Shown here in pieces: positions 25,721 to 37,701 of a stretch of 64,000 bases of DNA. The notes beneath the pieces are model-generated. The model was not told the DNA's origin, did no database searches, and worked only from the letters and a program-made list of their open reading frames with translations. Origin of the DNA: Rhynchopus sp. YZ270_cl-10 (Eukaryota > Euglenozoa > Diplonemea > Diplonemida > Diplonemidae); NCBI GenBank assembly GCA_964035575.1, contig CAXIVB010000021.1, positions 110,297 through 174,296 of the forward strand. Direction: 5' to 3'. Positions within the stretch are counted from its first letter, which is position 1; each line of letters starts with the position of its first letter. A program made the position numbers and the translations under genes.

Positions 25721-26785
25721 GGTGGCCTGTAGGGTGACCCCTTCAAAAAGCTGGAACCCGGATTTTGGGGTCAGGGGTCCCTTTATGCACTTTTATGTAT
25801 AAAAAAATGTCTGGGGCGAGAAAATGCAAATTTTTGCCTGCAAACACACTGCATACTACGACAGGACCATATTCCATCTTATCAGGAAAAATTTCGGAGG
25901 TGTTAGTCATAAAAACAATTTAAAATTTTTTGAAAAAACATGAGATCTGGATAAAAGTTTTGACTGTACCTGTGGAAGGTGGGATTTTGCCTGTGTTTTG
26001 ACTTTTTTTTTCAGTAAATAAACTTCTACTCATCTCCGGAGGCCGTCCGAGGTCGCAATTAACTCATTTTGACACTTTAGGGCCATATACCGCCCGTTTT
26101 TTCAAAAAGTTGAAAATTTTGGCCCCCAGGATTGGGTACAGCGTGTACTGAACCCTGATTTTCGAAAAATCTCAACTTTTGAAATTCGTCACTTATGGCA
26201 GCATGTATCTGACACCCAATTTTGACTTTTCCCGTGAATCCATTCTGGTGCATATACACTATCTGGCACCCCTGAGTCCATTGCGGGGTCGTTTTTTCAA
26301 AAAGTCGACCGGACTAATACCTAATATGACCCTGGGTATAGCGTACCGTCTCAGAAACACCCCAAAATCAGTGTTTTTGAAGGGTTCTCACAGCTAAAAT
26401 CGATGAAAAAATGTCAAAATCACTTTCCCGTGACCCAATAGCGTGAAATATGGCCCATGTGGGCCCCCAGGACCTATAACACCCCCAATCGGTCGATTCC
26501 ATGCATATTTCACACCCCCAGATATATGTGCCCATGGGGTGCCAGACCCCAAAATCATGATTTTTTCATGATTTTTGGCCCGATGCACTGACCTGCAGGG
26601 CCATACCGTCTACCGGGGCAACCACATTTTTGAAAATTCGGCCTTGCATAGGGCCCAGTATGTCCCACAGGGTATGTTGCCCCAGATTCAGGTCCCCGCA
26701 CAAGCCAAACCAATATTTTAAAATCGATTTTTTTGAAAAAAATATTTTTCAAAAAAAATCGTGATTTTTGGGATTTTGGTGATTT

Positions 26786-28774
26786 TTACAGTTTTGCACA
26801 CCCTGAAAATCGATTTTTTCGGCTCCGCCGGTGAAATATCGACATAATTTAGGTATGTTATGTGCATAATATACCCATTAGAGCCCATTCAAGTCACATT
26901 CCGACCATTTTTCGTGAAAAAATGCAACTTTTTGTCACCGTGACCCCGAAAAATGACGATTTTTTGGTCGATTTTTTCGGCCAAAAATTTCGTACCACAG
27001 GGCCATACCATATACTGGGATTATCAACTTTTTGAAAATACGGCCTGGTATTCGGGTGTATATGTCCCATGGGGCCCATAGTAACCTTACTGGGTCATGC
27101 CGAAAGCCAATCTTAATAGTAAAATTCGATTTTCTGTGAAAAATATTTTGACCAAAAAATCGTCATTTTTCCGATTTTCGTCATTTTTACAGTTTTGCAC
27201 ACCCTGAAAATCGATTTTTTCGGCTCCGCCGGTGAAATATCGACATAATTTAGGTATGTTATGTGCATAATATACCCATTAGAGCCCATTCAAGTCACAT
27301 TCCGACCATTTTTCGTGAAAAAATGCAACTTTTTGTCACCGTGACCCCGAAAAATGACGATTTTTTGGTCGATTTTTTCGGCCAAAAATTTCGTACCACA
27401 GGGCCATACCATATACTGGGATTATCAACTTTTTGAAAATACGGCCTGGTATTCGGGTGTATATGTCCCATGGGGCCCATAGTAACCTTACTGGGTCATG
27501 CCGAAAGCCAATCTTAATAGTAAAATTCGATTTTCTGTGAAAAATATTTTGACCAAAAAATCGTCATTTTTCCGATTTTCGTCATTTTTACAGTTTTGCA
27601 CACCCTGAAAATCGATTTTTTCGGCTCCGCCGGTGAAATATCGACATAATTTAGGTATGTTATGTGCATAATATACCCATTAGAGCCCATTCAAGTCACA
27701 TTCCGACCATTTTTCGTGAAAAAATGCAACTTTTTGTCACCGTGACCCCGAAAAATGACGATTTTTTGGTCGATTTTTTCGGCCAAAAATTTCGTACCAC
27801 AGGGCCATACCATATACTGGGATTATCAACTTTTTGAAAATACGGCCTGGTATTCGGGTGTATATGTCCCATGGGGCCCATAGTAACCTTACTGGGTCAT
27901 GCCGAAAGCCAATCTTAATAGTAAAATTCGATTTTCTGTGAAAAATATTTTGACCAAAAAATCGTCATTTTTCCGATTTTCGTCATTTTTACAGTTTTGC
28001 ACACCCTGAAAATCGATTTTTTCGGCTCCGCCGGTGAAATATCGACATAATTTAGGTATGTTATGTGCATAATATACCCATTAGAGCCCATTCAAGTCAC
28101 ATTCCGACCATTTTTCGTGAAAAAATGCAACTTTTTGTCACCGTGACCCCGAAAAATGACGATTTTTTGGTCGATTTTTTCGGCCAAAAATTTCGTACCA
28201 CAGGGCCATACCATATACTGGGATTATCAACTTTTTGAAAATACGGCCTGGTATTCGGGTGTATATGTCCCATGGGGCCCATAGTAACCTTACTGGGTCA
28301 TGCCGAAAGCCAATCTTAATAGTAAAATTCGATTTTCTGTGAAAAATATTTTGACCAAAAAATCGTCATTTTTCCGATTTTCGTCATTTTTACAGTTTTG
28401 CACACCCTGAAAATCGATTTTTTCGGCTCCGCCGGTGAAATATCGACATAATTTAGGTATGTTATGTGCATAATATACCCATTAGAGCCCATTAAAGTCA
28501 CATTCCGACCATTTTTCGTGAAAAAATGCAACTTTTTGTCACCGTGACCCCGAAAAATGACGATTTTTTGGTCGATTTTTTCGGCCAAAAATTTCGTACC
28601 ACAGGGCCATACCATATACTGGGATTATCAACTTTTTGAAAATACGGCCTGGTATTCGGGTGTATATGTCCCATGGGGCCCATAGTAACCTTACTGGGTC
28701 ATGCCCAAAGCCAATCTTAATAGTAAAATTCGATTTTCTGTGAAAAATATTTTCACCAAAAAATCGACTTTTTT
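26786..28774. repeat. 401-bp satellite, about 5 monomers (unit 2)
   Basis: Five monomers, one fewer than the six visible in unit 1. The last monomer carries CCATTAAAGTCAC instead of CCATTCAAGTCAC, a change shared with unit 3 but absent from unit 1. Confidence 0.97.
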
Positions 28775-28783
28775 CAAAATATT

Positions 28784-30284
28784 TCTCAGTTAGACAGTGT
28801 GTGATGCTCGGATCTGAGCGTACGACCCCGCAATTGACTCAGATGTGCTCAAATACCCCATATACCCAAGAAAATTGCATTTTCGAGTGAAAAGAAGGTT
28901 CGTACAGAGGTCATATGCCTGTGTACAGGTATATTTGCCTGTAACCCCTATGTTTGAGCACCGGCTAAGTTGTAGAGAGGGCCTGATACTCGGAATTGAC
29001 CGTGCGACCCCGCAATTGACTCAGATTGGCCCAAAAACCCTATATACCCAAGATTTCTTCATTTTCGTGCAAATTTGAGGTATTTAGATATGGTTGTTTG
29101 CATGTTACACCAAAATACAGGTGTTTGTTGCACCTGTAAAATTTGAGACATTGTGTGATGCTCTAATCTGATCGTACGACCCCGCAATTGACTCAAAAAT
29201 GTCCAAAAACCCCACATTCCCAAGATTTTTGCATTTTCGAGCATATATGAGCCATTTAGATATGATTATTAGCCATTTTACCCAATATACAGGTGTTTGT
29301 TGCATAGCTAAAATTCTAGACATTGTCTGATGCTCGGATCTGACCGTACGACCCCGCAATTGACTCAGATGTGCCCAAAAACCCTATATACCCAAGATTT
29401 CTTCATTTTCATGCGTATTTGAGACATTCAGATATGGTTATATGCATTTTACACCAAAATACATGTGATTGTTGCTTTTTTGAAATTCTAGACATTGTGT
29501 GATACTCGGATCTGATCGTGCGACCCCGCAATGAACTCAAATGTGCCCAAAAACCCCATATTCCCAAGATTATTGCATTTTAGAGCATTTTTAAGCTACT
29601 TACATGTGGTTATTAGCCATTTTACCCAAAATAGACATGTTTATTGCATAGTTGAAATTCTAGGTATTGTGTGATGCTCGGATCTGATCGTGCGACCCCG
29701 CAATTGACTCAGATGTGCCCAAAAAACCCATATTCCCAAGATTTTTGCATTTTCGTGCAAATTTAAGGTATTCAGATATGGTTATATGCATGTTACACCA
29801 AAATACAGGTGTTTGTTGCACCTGTAAAATTCTAGACATTATGTGATGCTCAGATCTGATCGTACGACCCCGCAATGAACTCAGATGTGCCCAAAAACCC
29901 CATATTCCCAAGATTTTTGCGTTTTAGAGCACATTCTAATTGCTTAGATAGGGTATAAAGGCATTTTGCCCATATTTTTGCGACATTTTACCGATTAGGA
30001 TACTTCTGATGCTCCAATCAAATCGTCCGACCCCGCAATGGATTCAGAATGGCCCAAAAACCCTATATTCCCAAGATTTTTGCACTTTTAAGGGTTTCTG
30101 ACATCCTTAGATAGGATAAAGAGGCATTTTCAGGTATTTTGATAAACGGACATTTTGTCTATTAGGATATGTGTGATGCTCAGATTGATTCATCTGACCT
30201 CATAATGGATTCAGGAGCCCCTAAATATGCCATTTTCCCAAAAATTTCTCACTTTTGACAATTTTGAAGATTCTCAGAAAGAGT
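28784..30284. repeat. About 172-bp diverged repeat (unit 2)
   Basis: Copy of 2400-3900. Confidence 0.9.
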
Positions 30285-30484
30285 GAGGAGACAAAAAAAT
30301 GAGAAAAATCTGAAAAAGTCAAAATATATTATCTGTCTCAGGTGTTGAACCCGGGACCGAAAGAATATCGGACCACGGTACAACACACTAGGATTTTCTG
30401 ACGCAAGTATTTTTTTAGTTTTTTATGGATGCGCACAGCTAAGAACCGGTCTGACAATTTAGATCTATTTTTCGGTGTATTTAT

Positions 30485-30574
30485 CCAGTTGGTCACCCGC
30501 GCCAGTACTATCCAGGCTTGGAGGTGTCTAACTTCTCAGGTAAAAACGGACTGGTAATAAGTCTTCCCAGCTTT
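30485..30574 (-). pseudogene. Truncated 5S fragment (unit 2)
   Basis: Copy of 4101-4190. Confidence 0.7.
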
Positions 30575-30593
30575 TCTATCCAGACCTATTATT

Positions 30594-30712
30594 GGATTCG
30601 GCCATACTCTGGTGAATACACCTCATCCCGCCTGATTTGAGAAGTTAAGCACCAGCAGGCCTGGATAGTACTGGCGTGGGTGACCAGCTGGGAAGTCCGG
30701 GTGCTTGAATCC
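30594..30712 (+). rRNA. 5S rRNA: 5S ribosomal RNA (copy 1, unit 2)
   Basis: Copy of 4210-4328. Confidence 0.97.
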
Positions 30713-30759
30713 TTTTTCCTTTTCTTCTGTTGTATTAGGTGTGCACATTTGAGGATGTC

Positions 30760-30799
30760 CAGACCCTGACCCACCTCCAACAAGACGACCCTGTCTTGT
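30760..30799 (+). promoter_or_regulatory. Pol III-type upstream element (RNA A1, unit 2)
   Basis: Copy of 4376-4415. Confidence 0.75.
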
Positions 30800-30822
30800 A
30801 TTCCGATGTTTGCTGCATGTTT

Positions 30823-31159
30823 GGGTGCTAAGTTAGTGTGCTACTTCGAAACCAAACAACTCGTTCAGCAACAACAAAAACTTGAAAAAGACATTTTTTC
30901 CAAGGAAAATTCTTTTACAATTTTGTGTGAAGACCGGTCATGTTGCGGGCCCGATGTGGCCTGCGACGGACTACTCTCATATGATAGTAAATCCCGTACA
31001 ATCTGTACAGAATATTACCATGACGATATTATTCTTACATTCGTGTAAACTAATCTTCCGATTGCGTTCTATTTCACACTTCAAATATTAGAACTGGATG
31101 TGGGATTGCCAGTTTACTGGTGGTCCCGATCCAGCACACAACGCAAGCACCCAATTTTT
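30823..31159 (+). ncRNA. Unidentified structured RNA A1 (unit 2)
   Basis: Copy of 4439-4775. Confidence 0.75.
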
Positions 31160-31260
31160 TTTTGTCCCTGCCCGTCCACAGGCCATGTGTGCACCAGTGA
31201 CCGCAAACCCACAAACCCCAAGTTAGGTTGGAAATTCTTGGGGAGCTCTGAAAAAAACCT

Positions 31261-31332
31261 AGGCCGCTGTGGGGATTGAACCCACGACCCCATCATTACG
31301 GATGATGTGCTCTACCACTGAGCTAAACAGCC
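31261..31332 (-). tRNA. tRNA-Thr-CGT: tRNA-Thr (CGT), unit 2
   Basis: Copy of 4877-4948; C33 loop TCCGTAA kept. Confidence 0.94.
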
Positions 31333-31409
31333 ACATTTTAGGGAGCAAGGTGTGAAAGCTCTGAGAACCAATTTACACAGGAGAAACAAAACAGGGGAAA
31401 AAAAAACTG

Positions 31410-31481
31410 TGGACCCTGAGAGGTTCGAACTCTCGGCCTCCCGTATGCGGAACGGGCGCTCTTCCACTGAGCTAAGAGCCC
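31410..31481 (-). tRNA. tRNA-Ala-CGC: tRNA-Ala (CGC), unit 2
   Basis: Copy of 5026-5097; C33 kept. Confidence 0.95.
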
Positions 31482-31559
31482 CACAATTATGATGCTTCTT
31501 TAAAACAACAAGCTTTGGGCCGAAATAGGCTTTTAAGTGATCACACAACGAAGAAAAAG

Positions 31560-31641
31560 TGACGAGGGTGAGGTTTGAACTCACGCCCCCGAAGAGACTA
31601 CGACCTGAACGTAGCGCCTTAGACCACTCGGCCACCTCGCC
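31560..31641 (-). tRNA. tRNA-Leu-CAG: tRNA-Leu (CAG), unit 2
   Basis: Copy of 5176-5257. Confidence 0.96.
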
Positions 31642-31762
31642 TTACTAGGCTCCTTCGTTAAAAATTTTTTCACCATCGCGGAGGTATGAAGGAAATTTTT
31701 GATGCGTGCTCTGTACATTTCAAAAGACCCCCTTCAAAGAAAAGAAGATGGAGAGAAAGCAT

Positions 31763-31835
31763 GGCGCTATAGCTCAGTGGTTAGAGCGCTCGCCCAGTAA
31801 GCGAGAGGTCGAGGGTTCGATCCCCTCTAGTGCCT
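31763..31835 (+). tRNA. tRNA-Thr-AGT: tRNA-Thr (AGT), unit 2
   Basis: Copy of 5379-5451; C33 kept. Confidence 0.95.
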
Positions 31836-31919
31836 TGTTTTTTGTTCACTGTCCTATTTCTGGTTCGTTGTTAGGTCACAAACAACCTGTTCACATGTTG
31901 TCCATCATGACTCAGTATT

Positions 31920-32038
31920 GGATTCGGCCATACTCTGGTGAATACACCTCATCCCGCCTGATTTGAGAAGTTAAGCACCAGCAGGCCTGGATAGTACTGG
32001 CGTGGGTGACCAGCTGGGAAGTCCGGGTGCTTGAATCC
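31920..32038 (+). rRNA. 5S rRNA: 5S ribosomal RNA (copy 2, unit 2)
   Basis: Copy of 5536-5654. Confidence 0.97.
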
Positions 32039-32083
32039 TTTTTACTTTTTTTTACTGAAGCAGAAAGTTGTTCTGGATTGCTC

Positions 32084-32694
32084 ACACAGGATCAAAAACG
32101 CGAAAACGTTGGGAATATGTGTTATTTGGGTGCTCCCGAACCCATTATGAGGTCGGACGATTTGATTGGAGCATCAGAAGTGCCCTAATTGAGGTGGCCA
32201 AAATGACCGTTTTTACCTGCTATTCCGCAACAGCCCAACTGGTCAAAAATGCGAAAACGTTGGGAAAACGGGTTATTTGGATGCTCCTGAAGCCATCATG
32301 AGGTCGGAACCGCAAATTGGAGCATCACACATGTCCTAATCACTTACTCCCAGTGAAACACGGTACACATGGAATTTTCCGATTTTCCACCGGATACTCC
32401 GCAATAGCAAGATCGTCCAAAATGTGAAAACGTTGGGATAATGGGTCATTCGGATGCTCCTGAATTCATTATGAGGTTGTAACCGCAAATTAGAGCATCA
32501 GAAGTGCCCTAATCGAGTTCGCGAAAATGACCCAGCAAAATGTCATTTTCACCTCTATTCTGCAATAGCCAGATCGTCAAAAATGGGAAACTAACGGGAA
32601 AATGGGATGTTTGGATGCTCCTGAATCCATTATGAAGTCGTAACCGCAAATTGGAGCATCACACATCCCTAATCAGCCCTAATCACTTACTCCC
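32084..32694. repeat. Dispersed repeat block (unit 2)
   Basis: Copy of 5700-6310. Confidence 0.85.
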
Positions 32695-32768
32695 AGTGAA
32701 AATTTATTTGGGCTATTTGAGATGTATGGAATGTACAGGGTTCCCCCTACACAGCAAAAAGACAATAA

Positions 32769-32850
32769 CGCGGACGGCAGGATTTGAACCTGCGCGGGCA
32801 GAGCCCAATGCATTTCGAGTGCACCTCCGTAACCACTTGGATACGTCCGC
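32769..32850 (-). tRNA. tRNA-Ser-CGA: tRNA-Ser (CGA), unit 2
   Basis: Copy of 6385-6466. Confidence 0.96.
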
Positions 32851-32930
32851 TACTGTTCCTTTGCAACTTCTGGAGGAGTCATGAAACGAGCAGGAGGAAT
32901 GAACATGATTCACTGAACAAAAAAAGGCTT

Positions 32931-33003
32931 TGCTCCCGGCGGGGTTTGAACCCGCGATCCCAGGCTCATAAGACCTGTGCCTTAACCACTAGGCCACGAG
33001 AGC
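32931..33003 (-). tRNA. tRNA-Ile-TAT: tRNA-Ile (TAT), unit 2
   Basis: Copy of 6547-6619. Confidence 0.95.
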
Positions 33004-33029
33004 GTCGAGCCCTTTTATCCCTTGATAAG

Positions 33030-33100
33030 GCGACCGTGGTCTAGTGGCATGATGGACCCCTCCCAAGGGTTCGACCCGGGTTCGATTCCCGGCGGTCGCA
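33030..33100 (+). tRNA. tRNA-Gly-CCC: tRNA-Gly (CCC), unit 2
   Basis: Copy of 6646-6716. Confidence 0.95.
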
Positions 33101-33150
33101 TAGCCTTTTTTAAGCTGGGCATGTAGAAAACATCGTTGGAAGTAATTAGA

Positions 33151-33223
33151 AGCAGAGTGGCGCAGTGGTCAGCGCGGTGGGCTCATAACCCACAGGTCAT
33201 AGGATCGAAACCTATCTCTGCTA
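33151..33223 (+). tRNA. tRNA-iMet-CAT: Initiator tRNA-Met (CAT), unit 2
   Basis: Copy of 6767-6839. Confidence 0.96.
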
Positions 33224-33324
33224 GAAAACCTTTTTCAGTGAACCCATTTTTTTGACTTGAAAAAAATTTTTTGCACACCAAAAAAAAGTTGGTCAGACCC
33301 TTGCCAACATCTCACTAAGTTTGG

Positions 33325-33397
33325 GCAGCTATCGTCTAGTGGTTAGGACGTCCGCCTTACACGCGGAAGATCGCTGGTTCAATCCCAGCTAGTTGTA
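33325..33397 (+). tRNA. tRNA-Val-TAC: tRNA-Val (TAC), unit 2
   Basis: Copy of 6941-7013. Confidence 0.95.
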
Positions 33398-33488
33398 CTT
33401 TTCATTTTTGAATTTCCTTCACAATTTTTACAGGTGGTGTTGACTGTGAAGGGACACTTCCTTAAAACAAGAAAAGAATATGAAACAA

Positions 33489-33561
33489 GCCCCATTGGCG
33501 CAATGGATAGCGCGTTGGACTTCTAATCCAAAGGTTGTGGGTTCGAGTCCCACATGGGGTA
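33489..33561 (+). tRNA. tRNA-Arg-TCT: tRNA-Arg (TCT), unit 2
   Basis: Copy of 7105-7177. Confidence 0.96.
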
Positions 33562-33649
33562 ATTCTTTTCTTTGTTTTTTATTTTTCAGATTCGGTGTGA
33601 TTGAAGACTTTCTCTGGACGCATTCTTTTTAAAAACAGGCTTCATTGTA

Positions 33650-33721
33650 TCCTCGGTAGTATAGAGGTCAGTATTTCCGCCTGTCACGCGGAAGACCCGG
33701 GTTCAATTCCCGGCCGGGGAA
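33650..33721 (+). tRNA. tRNA-Asp-GTC: tRNA-Asp (GTC), unit 2
   Basis: Copy of 7266-7337. Confidence 0.96.
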
Positions 33722-33823
33722 TTCTTTTTATGTGTTGTGTTTTTTTCTGTTTTTCCTTTTGCTCTGTTTTGGTTGTCCTTTCTCATCATTCTCATTTCAT
33801 TTCTAATATAAATCTGTTGGCAA

Positions 33824-33905
33824 GGCAGGATGGCCGAGAGGTCTAAGGCGGAGGACTCAAGTTCCTTTCTCTTCGGAGGCGTGGGTTCAAACCCCACTCC
33901 TGTCA
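33824..33905 (+). tRNA. tRNA-Leu-CAA: tRNA-Leu (CAA), unit 2
   Basis: Copy of 7440-7521. Confidence 0.96.
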
Positions 33906-34012
33906 CACTTTTTTCCTTCTATTGTCCAGAATCAATTTTTCAAGGGATCAGTTTTTTTCACAATTTGTTTTTCTGACAAAAAATCTGTGACACAAAAACT
34001 TGAAAAAAAGAG

Positions 34013-34084
34013 GGGCTCAGCAGGGAATCGAACCCTGGACCTCTCGCACCCAAAGCGAGAATCATGCCACTAGACCACTAAGCC
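34013..34084 (-). tRNA. tRNA-Pro-TGG: tRNA-Pro (TGG), unit 2
   Basis: Copy of 7629-7700. Confidence 0.96.
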
Positions 34085-34205
34085 TTCGTTTTGTACCCAT
34101 ATTCCCATTTTCTTCTGTCCAAAATTTTTTTTATTTTGACACAGTTTTGGGTTTTGGGTGGTGAATGCACACACCATCTCGTTTCTACGAACCATATAAA
34201 TGTCA

Positions 34206-34279
34206 GCACCTATGGTCTAGTTGGTTATGACGCCTCGTTAACACCGAGGAGGTCTCCGGTTCAAACCCGGATAGGTGTA
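34206..34279 (+). tRNA. tRNA-Val-AAC: tRNA-Val (AAC), unit 2
   Basis: Copy of 7822-7895. Confidence 0.95.
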
Positions 34280-34923
34280 CACTTCTTTTTGTGCGTTTGT
34301 TTTTTGGCCTTGTATTGCCCATTTTTTTTGGGGGTGAGAGCACATCCGCAAACACGTGTCATAATGCTAACGTTTGCGGCTGTGCTACTCTGCCAATTTT
34401 TTTGGATTTGGTGAAAAATGGTACCAAAATCAAATCCCGGAGCAATCAGTTTTTGTTGCCGGAAGCACATGCGGAAATGGGTGGGGATTCCTTAACATTT
34501 CCACATGTGCTTCCTTTTCCACATGTGCTTCCTTTTCAGTCCTTTCCATCTCGAACGAACTTTGATCAGCGGAAACATGAAACAGACTGACTTACATGTT
34601 ACATAGCATCTCAGCTCAACTTGATTGCAGGCCAAAAAATAATTTTCGGCCAAAATTTTTTTTTAAGTTTTTGTTGCCAGAAGCCATATGCTGAAACTTG
34701 CACAGCACACAGTGAGCTGTGCGCCCACAACGGAGGGCCTGTTCTGTGCGCCCACAATGGGGGGGTGTTCTGTGCGCCCATATCGGGGTCTGAGCTGTGC
34801 GCCCGACATACCAAAAAATTTTCGTCCAAAAAATTGGGATGTAGTAGCACAGCGCACTTTTCCAATGTAGTAGCACAGCGCACCTTGAAAATTGTTATTA
34901 GAGTTGAGGGGAAAAAAGAGAAG

Positions 34924-34940
34924 TGCCTCCACCTGGGATT

Positions 34941-34989
<49 letters not shown>

Positions 34990-34996
34990 AAGAGGC
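34924..34996 (-). tRNA. tRNA-Phe-GAA: tRNA-Phe (GAA), unit 2
   Basis: Copy of 8540-8612. Confidence 0.95.
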
Positions 34997-35076
34997 CTTG
35001 TTTTAGGGTATGCATATTTTTTACACGGCCAACATTTTTTGACAACAGGTCAAAGTCAAAGTAGTAGAAAAAGTAT

Positions 35077-35149
35077 TGGTCGTGACAGGGCTCGAACCTG
35101 GGACCGTTGGCTTATTAGACCAATGCTCTACCGACTGAGCTACACGACC
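35077..35149 (-). tRNA. tRNA-Ile-AAT: tRNA-Ile (AAT), unit 2
   Basis: Copy of 8693-8765. Confidence 0.96.
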
Positions 35150-35243
35150 GACAATAATGACGAAAGGAATCGCCAAGCTGGGGTACACACTATTTTTTTC
35201 TATTGTGCACAAAACTGTATTTGCATGACCTCATCTTACTGAT

Positions 35244-35844
35244 ACTCTGCAACAGCAAAGTGGTCAAAAATGCGAAAACATTGGGAAAATGGGTTATTTG
35301 GGTGCTCCTGAATGCATTATGAGGTTAAACGATGTGATTAGAGCATCAGAAGTATCCTGATCGAGTTGGCGAAAATGACCCAGTAAACTGCCTATTGTAC
35401 TGCCATTCCGCAATAGCAAAAATAGTCTAAAATGTGAAAACGTTGGGAAAATGGGTTATTTGGGTGCTCTTGAATCCATTATGAGGTCAGAACCGCAAAT
35501 TGGAGCACCAGAAGTGCCCTGATCGAGTTGGCGAAAATGACCCACTAAAATGACTTTTGTGCCACCATTCCACGAATGGCAAAACGTTCAAAAATGTGAA
35601 AATATTGGGAAAACGGGTTATTCGGCTGCTCATGAAGCCATTATGAGGTCAGAATCGCCAATTGGAGCATCAGAAGTGTCCTGATAGAGTTGGTTAAAAT
35701 GACCCAGTAAAATGCCTATTGTACCACTATTGCGTAATAGCAAAATGCTCAAAAATGTGAAAACGTTGGGAAAATGGGTCATTTGGATGTTCCTGAACGC
35801 ATTATGAGGTCAGACTCGCCAATTGGACCATCACACACATCCTC
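35244..35844. repeat. Dispersed repeat block (unit 2)
   Basis: Copy of 8860-9460. Confidence 0.85.
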
Positions 35845-35935
35845 ATCGCAGGCACTGCACAATGATGTCAGTTCATATTTTTGTGTGTTTGACTGGCCCA
35901 ACCAAAAAATAATCAACAAAATATGGCAAAAAAAA

Positions 35936-36007
35936 TGGACATTGAGGGGTTCGAACCCTCGGCCTCCCGTATGCAGAACGGGCGCTCTACCACTGAGCTA
36001 AACGCCC
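35936..36007 (-). tRNA. tRNA-Ala-TGC: tRNA-Ala (TGC), unit 2
   Basis: Copy of 9552-9623; C33 kept. Confidence 0.95.
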
Positions 36008-36122
36008 CTGATAAATGTCCCTCAAGGAGAGGTACTTGGGGCACGTTCTGTTCGTCTTTTTTGTCAGTTTTTTTTCAAGAACTGAACAAGCCTTGAAATT
36101 GACTCTTTCCTTTAAAACGAAT

Positions 36123-36194
36123 GCCCGCCTAGCTCAGCGGTAGAGCGTTGGACTTTTAATCCAATGGTCGTGGGTTCGATCCCCACGGCGGGTG
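36123..36194 (+). tRNA. tRNA-Lys-TTT: tRNA-Lys (TTT), unit 2
   Basis: Copy of 9739-9810. Confidence 0.96.
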
Positions 36195-36271
36195 CCTACT
36201 TTTTTGGATCGATTGGATTCTCTTTTTTGTGCCCATTTTCAGGATCTGGGGCGTTGTACTTCCTCAACTAT

Positions 36272-36353
36272 GCTGACGTATCCAAGTGGTTACGGAGGTG
36301 GACTTGAAATCCACTGGGCTCTGCCCGCGCAGGTTCGAACCCTGCCGTCAGCG
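36272..36353 (+). tRNA. tRNA-Ser-TGA: tRNA-Ser (TGA), unit 2
   Basis: Copy of 9888-9969. Confidence 0.96.
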
Positions 36354-36468
36354 TTCTTTACCTTTTCGTTTGATTTCTGTGATTTATGTTTTTGCCATCA
36401 AATGCAAAGATTGAAGATGTGTGTGACAAAGCTCCAAAAAATATTGAAAACACTTGGAAAAAGAAAAG

Positions 36469-36540
36469 TTCTCCCACGCGGGTTTGAACCGCGGCTACTG
36501 GATTCAAAGTCCAGGGTGCTAACCACTACACCATAGGAGA
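36469..36540 (-). tRNA. tRNA-Gln-TTG: tRNA-Gln (TTG), unit 2
   Basis: Copy of 10085-10156. Confidence 0.95.
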
Positions 36541-36642
36541 GATAATCCGGATCCTTTTGTTCACGCAACAACGATGGAAAATTTGGTGGCTGCAGGTACA
36601 CACAAGTACCCCATGTTGATTCTTTGATTTAAGTTAATATGA

Positions 36643-36715
36643 GCCTCCCTAGCTCAGTCGGTAGAGCGCAAGGCCCTTAACCTTGTGGTCGCGGGTTCGA
36701 GCCCCGCGGGAGGTG
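36643..36715 (+). tRNA. tRNA-Lys-CTT: tRNA-Lys (CTT) copy 1, unit 2
   Basis: Copy of 10259-10331; C33 kept. Confidence 0.95.
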
Positions 36716-36934
36716 CTTTTTGTATTGATACCTGAATTTTTCTGGATTTTTTTTATTTGTGAGAAAACATGGTGTGTCGGCCGTCGTGCAATGAGCCCGC
36801 CATCGTGCGAAATCGTGCCCAAAAATTTTTTTTGGTGGTCACAATTGCGATGATTTTTGGTGACCACGCAAGTGATCACTAACGTGTCGTTAAACAAAGT
36901 ACAAGCTTCGTCCTAAGTACTGACAGGTAATTAA

Positions 36935-37016
36935 GCGGACGTACCCAAGTGGTTACGGGGCTCGCCTGCTAAGCGAGTGTGCTCTGCATGCGCAAGTTCG
37001 AACCTTGCCGTTCGCG
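36935..37016 (+). tRNA. tRNA-Ser-GCT: tRNA-Ser (GCT), unit 2
   Basis: Copy of 10551-10632. Confidence 0.95.
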
Positions 37017-37272
37017 TTTTTTATACACTGCATCGATCCCTTTTTTCATTCTGTTCTGAACTTTTTCAAACTCAAAAAAAAAACCTGACAAAATCTGTTT
37101 TATCTTCAGGTCAAGAATCTTCAAGTTATGTCAGCATCCAAAGATGTTTGGTTTTTTTGGTGGGACAACCTTGGAAATCCTGAAAAATAGTTCCAACATC
37201 AAGATGACACACAATGTGGATTTTTAGCTCAAAATTAAAAAATAGAGTCAAAAACTCAAAAAAATGAAAAAT

Positions 37273-37345
37273 CTCCTCCTGTTGGGTTCGAACCAACGAC
37301 CTGCAGGTTAACAGCCTGACGCGCTACCGACTGCGCCAAGGAGGA
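37273..37345 (-). tRNA. tRNA-Asn-GTT: tRNA-Asn (GTT) copy 1, unit 2
   Basis: Copy of 10889-10961. Confidence 0.96.
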
Positions 37346-37459
37346 TCTGATTGTTAGCGAAGACAGCATTTACATGGGGACCTTATTCAAAACGAAAACA
37401 CACACAAGGAATGATGGAAACATATGGCCGCGTTACGAAGAGAATGCGAGAGAATTCGT

Positions 37460-37531
37460 GGCTCGGTGGTCTAGTGGCATGATTCTCGCTTAGGGTGCGA
37501 GAGGTCCGGGGTTCAATTCCCCGCCGAGCCC
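37460..37531 (+). tRNA. tRNA-Pro-AGG: tRNA-Pro (AGG), unit 2
   Basis: Copy of 11076-11147. Confidence 0.96.
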
Positions 37532-37629
37532 TTGTCTTTTTGGATTTTCATTTTTAATTTTTTTTTTCGTTTGAAACTCCGTGTAGCTTGCACAAAAGTA
37601 CCCTTTTTGGATTGTGCCTAAGTATCACC

Positions 37630-37701
37630 TCCCCTTTAGTACAGTGGTTAGTATACCTGGCTTTCACCCAGGCGACCCGGGTTCAAACCCCGGAGGGGGA
37701 A
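37630..37701 (+). tRNA. tRNA-Glu-TTC: tRNA-Glu (TTC), unit 2
   Basis: Copy of 11246-11317. Confidence 0.95.

Larger units (their letters stand above)
1..26785. repeat. Giant small-RNA repeat unit 1 (left end cut)
   Basis: First of three tandem copies. It enters inside the 401-bp satellite and runs to the next satellite block. It holds 48 tRNA genes, four 5S genes, U1, U2, U4, U5, U6, 7SL, four SL genes and two copies of an unidentified RNA. Offset to unit 2 is 26,384 up to about 22,370, then 26,819, because unit 2 has 435 bp more including one extra SL gene. Confidence 0.95.
23700..26785. repeat. Degenerate satellite-like region
   Basis: No gene. It is built from diverged relatives of the 401-bp satellite: phrases such as GGGCCATATACC, CAACTTTTTGAAAATT, CAGTATGTCCCA and GGGGCCC runs recur at irregular spacing. 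The last part (26580-26785) resembles a satellite monomer most closely and leads directly into the 401-bp block, as if the block grew from here. Confidence 0.75.
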
